Shown here: piece after piece, positions 13,318-15,904 of the stretch | Layout: each line of letters starts with the position of its first letter | How positions within the stretch are numbered: the stretch's first letter is position 1 | Assembly (NCBI GenBank): GCA_966211215.1 | Contig: CBIHNR010000131.1 | Coordinates: forward strand, 1 to 15,904 | DNA from: Desertivirga sp966211215 | GTDB taxonomy: Bacteria > Bacteroidota > Bacteroidia > Sphingobacteriales > Sphingobacteriaceae | DNA length: 15,904 bases | Reading direction: 5' to 3' | Position numbers and translations under genes: made by a program | The notes under the pieces: generated by a model | Told to the model about the DNA's origin: nothing | Seen by the model: the letters and a program-made list of their open reading frames with translations, nothing else | The model's database searches: none

Positions 13318-14019
13318 ATGGGAATAGACAAAAACGAATTTCGTAAATACGCAGTAAAACATCACCGTATAGGCAGCCAGCATGTTGATAGCTTCATTGC
13401 AAGGGTTGAGAAAAATGCCTTGCCGGTTTCCATGACTCCTTATATCATTGAAGAGCGTTCTCTAAATGTTGCACAGATGGATGTTTTTTCAAGATTAATG
13501 ATGGACCGCATTATTTTTCTTGGCGATGCGATTTATGATAATATTGCGAACATCATTCAGGCTCAATTGTTATTCCTTCAATCAACAGATGCCAAGCGTG
13601 ACATCCAGATTTATATAAATTCACCTGGAGGCTCTGTTTACGCTGGTTTAGGAATATACGATACAATGCAATACATCGCTCCGGACGTAGCTACAATCTG
13701 TACAGGTATGGCTGCTTCAATGGGAGCAGTGTTGCTTTGCGCAGGTGCAGCTGGTAAAAGGGCTGCTTTGTCTCACTCAAGGGTTATGATTCACCAACCT
13801 CTTGGTGGTGTTCAGGGGCAAGCTTCTGATATTGAGATTACTGCGCGTGAAATATTGAAGTTAAAACGCGAACTTTATGACATAATCTCTCACCATTCTG
13901 GACAGGATTATCAAAAAGTCCACGATGCTTCAGACAGAGATTATTGGATGATTGCAAGCGAAGCTAAAGAATTCGGCATGATTGACGAGGTTCTTGGAGC
14001 TAATAAGGTAAATGAATAA
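13318..14019 (+). CDS. clpP: ClpP, ATP-dependent Clp protease proteolytic subunit
   Basis: ClpP forms the tetradecameric serine protease chamber fed by ClpX. The catalytic triad can be placed: Ser134 in GMAASMGAVLL, His159 in SRVMIHQPLGG, and Asp208 in DRDYWM (74 residues after the Ser, as in E. coli). The oxyanion region NSPGGSVYAG (101-110) is intact. At 233 residues it carries about 30 N-terminal residues more than E. coli ClpP, probably a propeptide removed on assembly. The ATG at 13318 begins a plausible propeptide. Its TAA overlaps the clpX ATG by one base (TAATG), which couples production of protease and unfoldase. Confidence 0.97.
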   Translation: MGIDKNEFRKYAVKHHRIGSQHVDSFIARVEKNALPVSMTPYIIEERSLNVAQMDVFSRLMMDRIIFLGDAIYDNIANIIQAQLLFLQSTDAKRDIQIYINSPGGSVYAGLGIYDTMQYIAPDVATICTGMAASMGAVLLCAGAAGKRAALSHSRVMIHQPLGGVQGQASDIEITAREILKLKRELYDIISHHSGQDYQKVHDASDRDYWMIASEAKEFGMIDEVLGANKVNE

Positions 14020-15260
14020 TGAGTAAAAGTTCAAAAGATATTAAATGTTCTTTTTGCGGTTCCGGTAAGCAGGATACGCTGATGCTGATTGCAGGCTTGG
14101 ATGCCCATATCTGCGATAAATGCGTGGCGCAGGCAAACCAGATCCTCTCTGAGGAGCTGTCTACCCGGAAAACAAAGACATCTCAGTCGGCCCTTACATT
14201 AATGAAGCCGATGGAGATAAAGACACATTTAGATCAATATGTAATAGGCCAGGACGACGCGAAAAAAGTGTTATCTGTTGCAGTTTACAACCACTACAAA
14301 CGACTCAATCAAAAGATTGAAAAGGATGAAGTTGAGATTGAAAAATCCAACATTATAATGGTTGGTGAAACAGGAACCGGAAAAACCCTTTTGGCAAAAA
14401 CTATCGCAAAGATCCTTCACGTTCCTTTCTGTATTTGCGATGCTACTGTGCTTACAGAAGCCGGCTACGTGGGGGAGGATGTTGAAAGTATCCTAACTCG
14501 CCTGTTACAAGCAGCAGATTACGACGTAACTGCGGCAGAACGGGGTATTGTATACATTGATGAAGTGGATAAGATTGCTCGTAAGAGTGATAACCCATCC
14601 ATTACCCGAGATGTTTCTGGAGAAGGTGTACAGCAAGCTCTGTTAAAGATTCTTGAAGGTACAATAGTTAACGTTCCACCACAAGGAGGGCGTAAACACC
14701 CTGACCAGAAAATGATTGCTGTAAATACAAACAATATACTATTCATTTGCGGCGGAGCTTTTGACGGCATTGAGAAAAAGATTGCAAATCGTTTAAAAAC
14801 TCAAACTGTAGGTTATAAAGTGAAAAAAGACGATGTTGTTATTGATCTTAAAAATCTTTATAAGTATATTACACCTCAAGATCTTCGTTCTTTCGGTTTA
14901 ATACCTGAGTTGATCGGACGTTTGCCTGTTATTACTCATTTAAACCCACTTGATAGAGCTACTTTGCTTAACATTCTTACAGAACCTAAAAATTCTTTGG
15001 TAAGACAGTATAGAAAGTTGTTCGAGTACGAAGGAATCAAATTAGGATTTGATAAAGAAGTGTTAGAATTCATCGTAGATAAGGCTCTCGAATTTAAGCT
15101 TGGCGCTCGTGGGTTGCGTTCCATTTGTGAAGCTATTATGATTGACGCTATGTTTGAAGTACCCTCTAATAAACAGCAGGGTAAAGAGCTCTTTATTACA
15201 CTGGATTACGCCTTAGATAAGTTCGCCAAGTCGGATCTCAAAAAGCTTAAAGTAGCCTAG
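14019..15260 (+). CDS. clpX: ClpX, ATP-dependent unfoldase of the ClpXP protease
   Basis: A 413-residue AAA+ unfoldase that recognises tagged substrates and threads them into ClpP. Visible parts: N-terminal zinc-binding domain with Cys10, Cys13, Cys32 and Cys35; Walker A GETGTGKT (116-123); pore-1 loop GYVGED (149-154); Walker B VYIDEVDK (178-185); RKH loop (225-227); and sensor 2 GARGLR (362-367). The loop that docks into ClpP, IGF in E. coli, appears here as VGY (264-266), which keeps the hydrophobic character. The length is close to that of E. coli ClpX. The start overlaps the clpP stop by one base, so the two are translationally coupled; a strong terminator follows 12 bp after the stop. 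Confidence 0.97.
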   Translation: MSKSSKDIKCSFCGSGKQDTLMLIAGLDAHICDKCVAQANQILSEELSTRKTKTSQSALTLMKPMEIKTHLDQYVIGQDDAKKVLSVAVYNHYKRLNQKIEKDEVEIEKSNIIMVGETGTGKTLLAKTIAKILHVPFCICDATVLTEAGYVGEDVESILTRLLQAADYDVTAAERGIVYIDEVDKIARKSDNPSITRDVSGEGVQQALLKILEGTIVNVPPQGGRKHPDQKMIAVNTNNILFICGGAFDGIEKKIANRLKTQTVGYKVKKDDVVIDLKNLYKYITPQDLRSFGLIPELIGRLPVITHLNPLDRATLLNILTEPKNSLVRQYRKLFEYEGIKLGFDKEVLEFIVDKALEFKLGARGLRSICEAIMIDAMFEVPSNKQQGKELFITLDYALDKFAKSDLKKLKVA

Positions 15261-15272
15261 CTACTTGATGAG

Positions 15273-15299
15273 TCCCCCGCCTAAAGCGGGGGATTTTTT
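15273..15299 (+). terminator. Rho-independent terminator after clpX
   Basis: TCCCCCGC (15273-15280) pairs perfectly with GCGGGGGA (15286-15293) around the loop CTAAA, followed by six T's. A smaller AAGTAG/CTACTT hairpin precedes it at 15250-15266. It separates the tig-clpP-clpX cluster from the nucleosidase gene. Confidence 0.93.
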
Positions 15300-15306
15300 G
15301 TTTAAA

Positions 15307-15312
15307 AAGGAG
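15307..15312 (+). promoter_or_regulatory. Strong Shine-Dalgarno site of the AMP nucleosidase gene
   Basis: AAGGAG sits 7 nt before the ATG at 15320. It fixes the start and is unusually good compared with the other genes in this window, which mostly lack such a site. Confidence 0.75.
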
Positions 15313-15319
15313 TGTACCT

Positions 15320-15904
15320 ATGAATGAAGAAAAAGAAGTAAAACAAGACCCTGCTATTGTTGAACAAGCAGAAAGGGTTAAAGAAGTTGAATCTCCGGTC
15401 AAGAAAGGGCTTAAAACAAAAGAACAGATTGTAAACAATTGGCTCCCCAGGTATACGGGCCGCCCGCTGGATGACTTTACAGGTTTTATTTTATTAACGA
15501 ACTTCTCCAAATACCTCCAGCTTTTTTCCGAATGGCATGGGGACGTGCCGATAATGGGGCTGGATAAGCCAATGCAGAGCGTTAAGGCCGAAGGGATCAC
15601 TATTATAAATTTTGGGATGGGAAGCCCTCTTGCCGCAACGATGATGGATTTGTTAAGTGCGATTAAGCCCAAGGCTGTGTTGTTTTTAGGAAAATGTGGC
15701 GGCTTAAAAAAGAAGAACAATATCGGGGACCTTATCCTACCGATTGCTGCAATAAGGGGAGAGGGAACTTCAAACGATTACTTTCCGCCCGAAGTACCCG
15801 CTTTACCTTCATTTGCCCTTCAAAAGGCTATTTCTACTACTATCCGTGATTATTCAAGGGATTATTGGACTGGCACCTGCTATACCACCAACCGCAGAGT
15901 CTGG
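15320..15904 (+). CDS. amn: AMP nucleosidase (5' part, cut by window edge)
   Basis: AMP nucleosidase splits AMP into adenine and ribose 5-phosphate and belongs to the nucleoside phosphorylase-like fold. I translated 195 codons from the ATG at 15320; the frame is open at the window end. Residues 1 to about 34 are a charged, low-complexity leader. The catalytic-domain signs follow: TKEQIVNNWLPRYTG, FGMGSPLAATMMDLL (about 98-112), the phosphorylase-type VLFLGKCGGL segment (about 120-129), IRGEGTSNDYFPPEVPALPSF, and TNRRVW at the end of the window. The overall pattern matches the short (about 290-residue) Bacteroidota AMP nucleosidases rather than the 480-residue E. coli Amn. The C-terminal part, with the purine-binding Asp expected in this fold, is outside the window. 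It has its own good ribosome site and follows a strong terminator, so it is a separate unit. Confidence 0.88.
   Translation, partial: MNEEKEVKQDPAIVEQAERVKEVESPVKKGLKTKEQIVNNWLPRYTGRPLDDFTGFILLTNFSKYLQLFSEWHGDVPIMGLDKPMQSVKAEGITIINFGMGSPLAATMMDLLSAIKPKAVLFLGKCGGLKKKNNIGDLILPIAAIRGEGTSNDYFPPEVPALPSFALQKAISTTIRDYSRDYWTGTCYTTNRRVW

Noticed and set aside
15247..15720. 157-codon minus-strand open frame at the right end
   Set aside because: Runs across the clpX terminator and antisense to the AMP nucleosidase gene, whose ribosome site and conserved motifs are clear.
1..15904. Search for CRISPR arrays, insertion sequences, transposases, phage genes and attachment sites
   Set aside because: No regularly spaced repeats, transposase motifs or terminal inverted repeats were seen; the tRNA-Leu is not followed by an integrase or a duplicated tRNA end.

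Overview
The window looks like a chromosomal segment of a Bacteroidota bacterium, most likely Sphingobacteriaceae (Pedobacter/Mucilaginibacter-like). The reasons are moderate-to-low GC, the Bacteroidota promoter signature (TTTG, about 19 nt, TAnnTTTG) in front of tRNA-Leu and at other starts, mostly weak Shine-Dalgarno sequences, and gene families typical of the phylum. These include a stand-alone LuxC-like acyl-CoA reductase beside a 2[4Fe-4S] ferredoxin, FtsE without an adjacent FtsX, and a short-type AMP nucleosidase. The genus is inferred from protein style, not from a search.

Layout. (1) 1-2461, minus strand: the start of grpE (cut by the window edge), preceded by a compact operon of a luxC-like acyl-CoA reductase, a small conserved protein and an FtsE-type ATPase. 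(2) 2554-2907: a divergent ferredoxin with a strong terminator, facing a minus-strand DUF2383/PA2169-type four-helix-bundle gene (2998-3459). (3) 3460-4002: a 543-bp gap with no convincing gene, holding a hairpin and weak promoter-like sites. (4) 4003-11399: a tightly packed five-gene plus-strand operon. It encodes a CHASE3-GAF-coiled coil-histidine kinase with three receiver domains, a CheR methyltransferase, a CheB methylesterase without receiver domain, a REC-kinase-REC hybrid, and a BtuF-like helical-backbone metal receptor with no signal peptide. (5) 11548-11629: tRNA-Leu(UAG) with a textbook Bacteroidota promoter and a terminator. (6) 11873-15260: the conserved tig-clpP-clpX proteostasis cluster, closed by a GC-rich terminator. 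(7) 15320-15904: the 5' part of an AMP nucleosidase gene, cut by the window edge.

How the genes work together. The 4003-11399 operon reads as one signalling module. CheR and CheB are present but no MCP, CheA or CheW, so the methylation target is probably not a classical chemoreceptor. The long Glu/Gln-rich coiled coil between GAF and kinase in the first protein is a candidate. There are five receiver domains and two kinase cores, but no HPt domain and no DNA-binding output, so the phosphorelay must reach partners elsewhere. At the right, trigger factor, ClpP and ClpX form the usual nascent-chain folding and degradation set; clpP and clpX overlap by one base.

The least explained signals are the orphan methylation/phosphorelay module, two mutually exclusive RNA foldings in the tig-clpP gap, a GG-N10-GC (sigma-54-like) inverted repeat just before grpE, and an open in-frame hydrophobic tail directly behind the stop codon of the metal-receptor gene.
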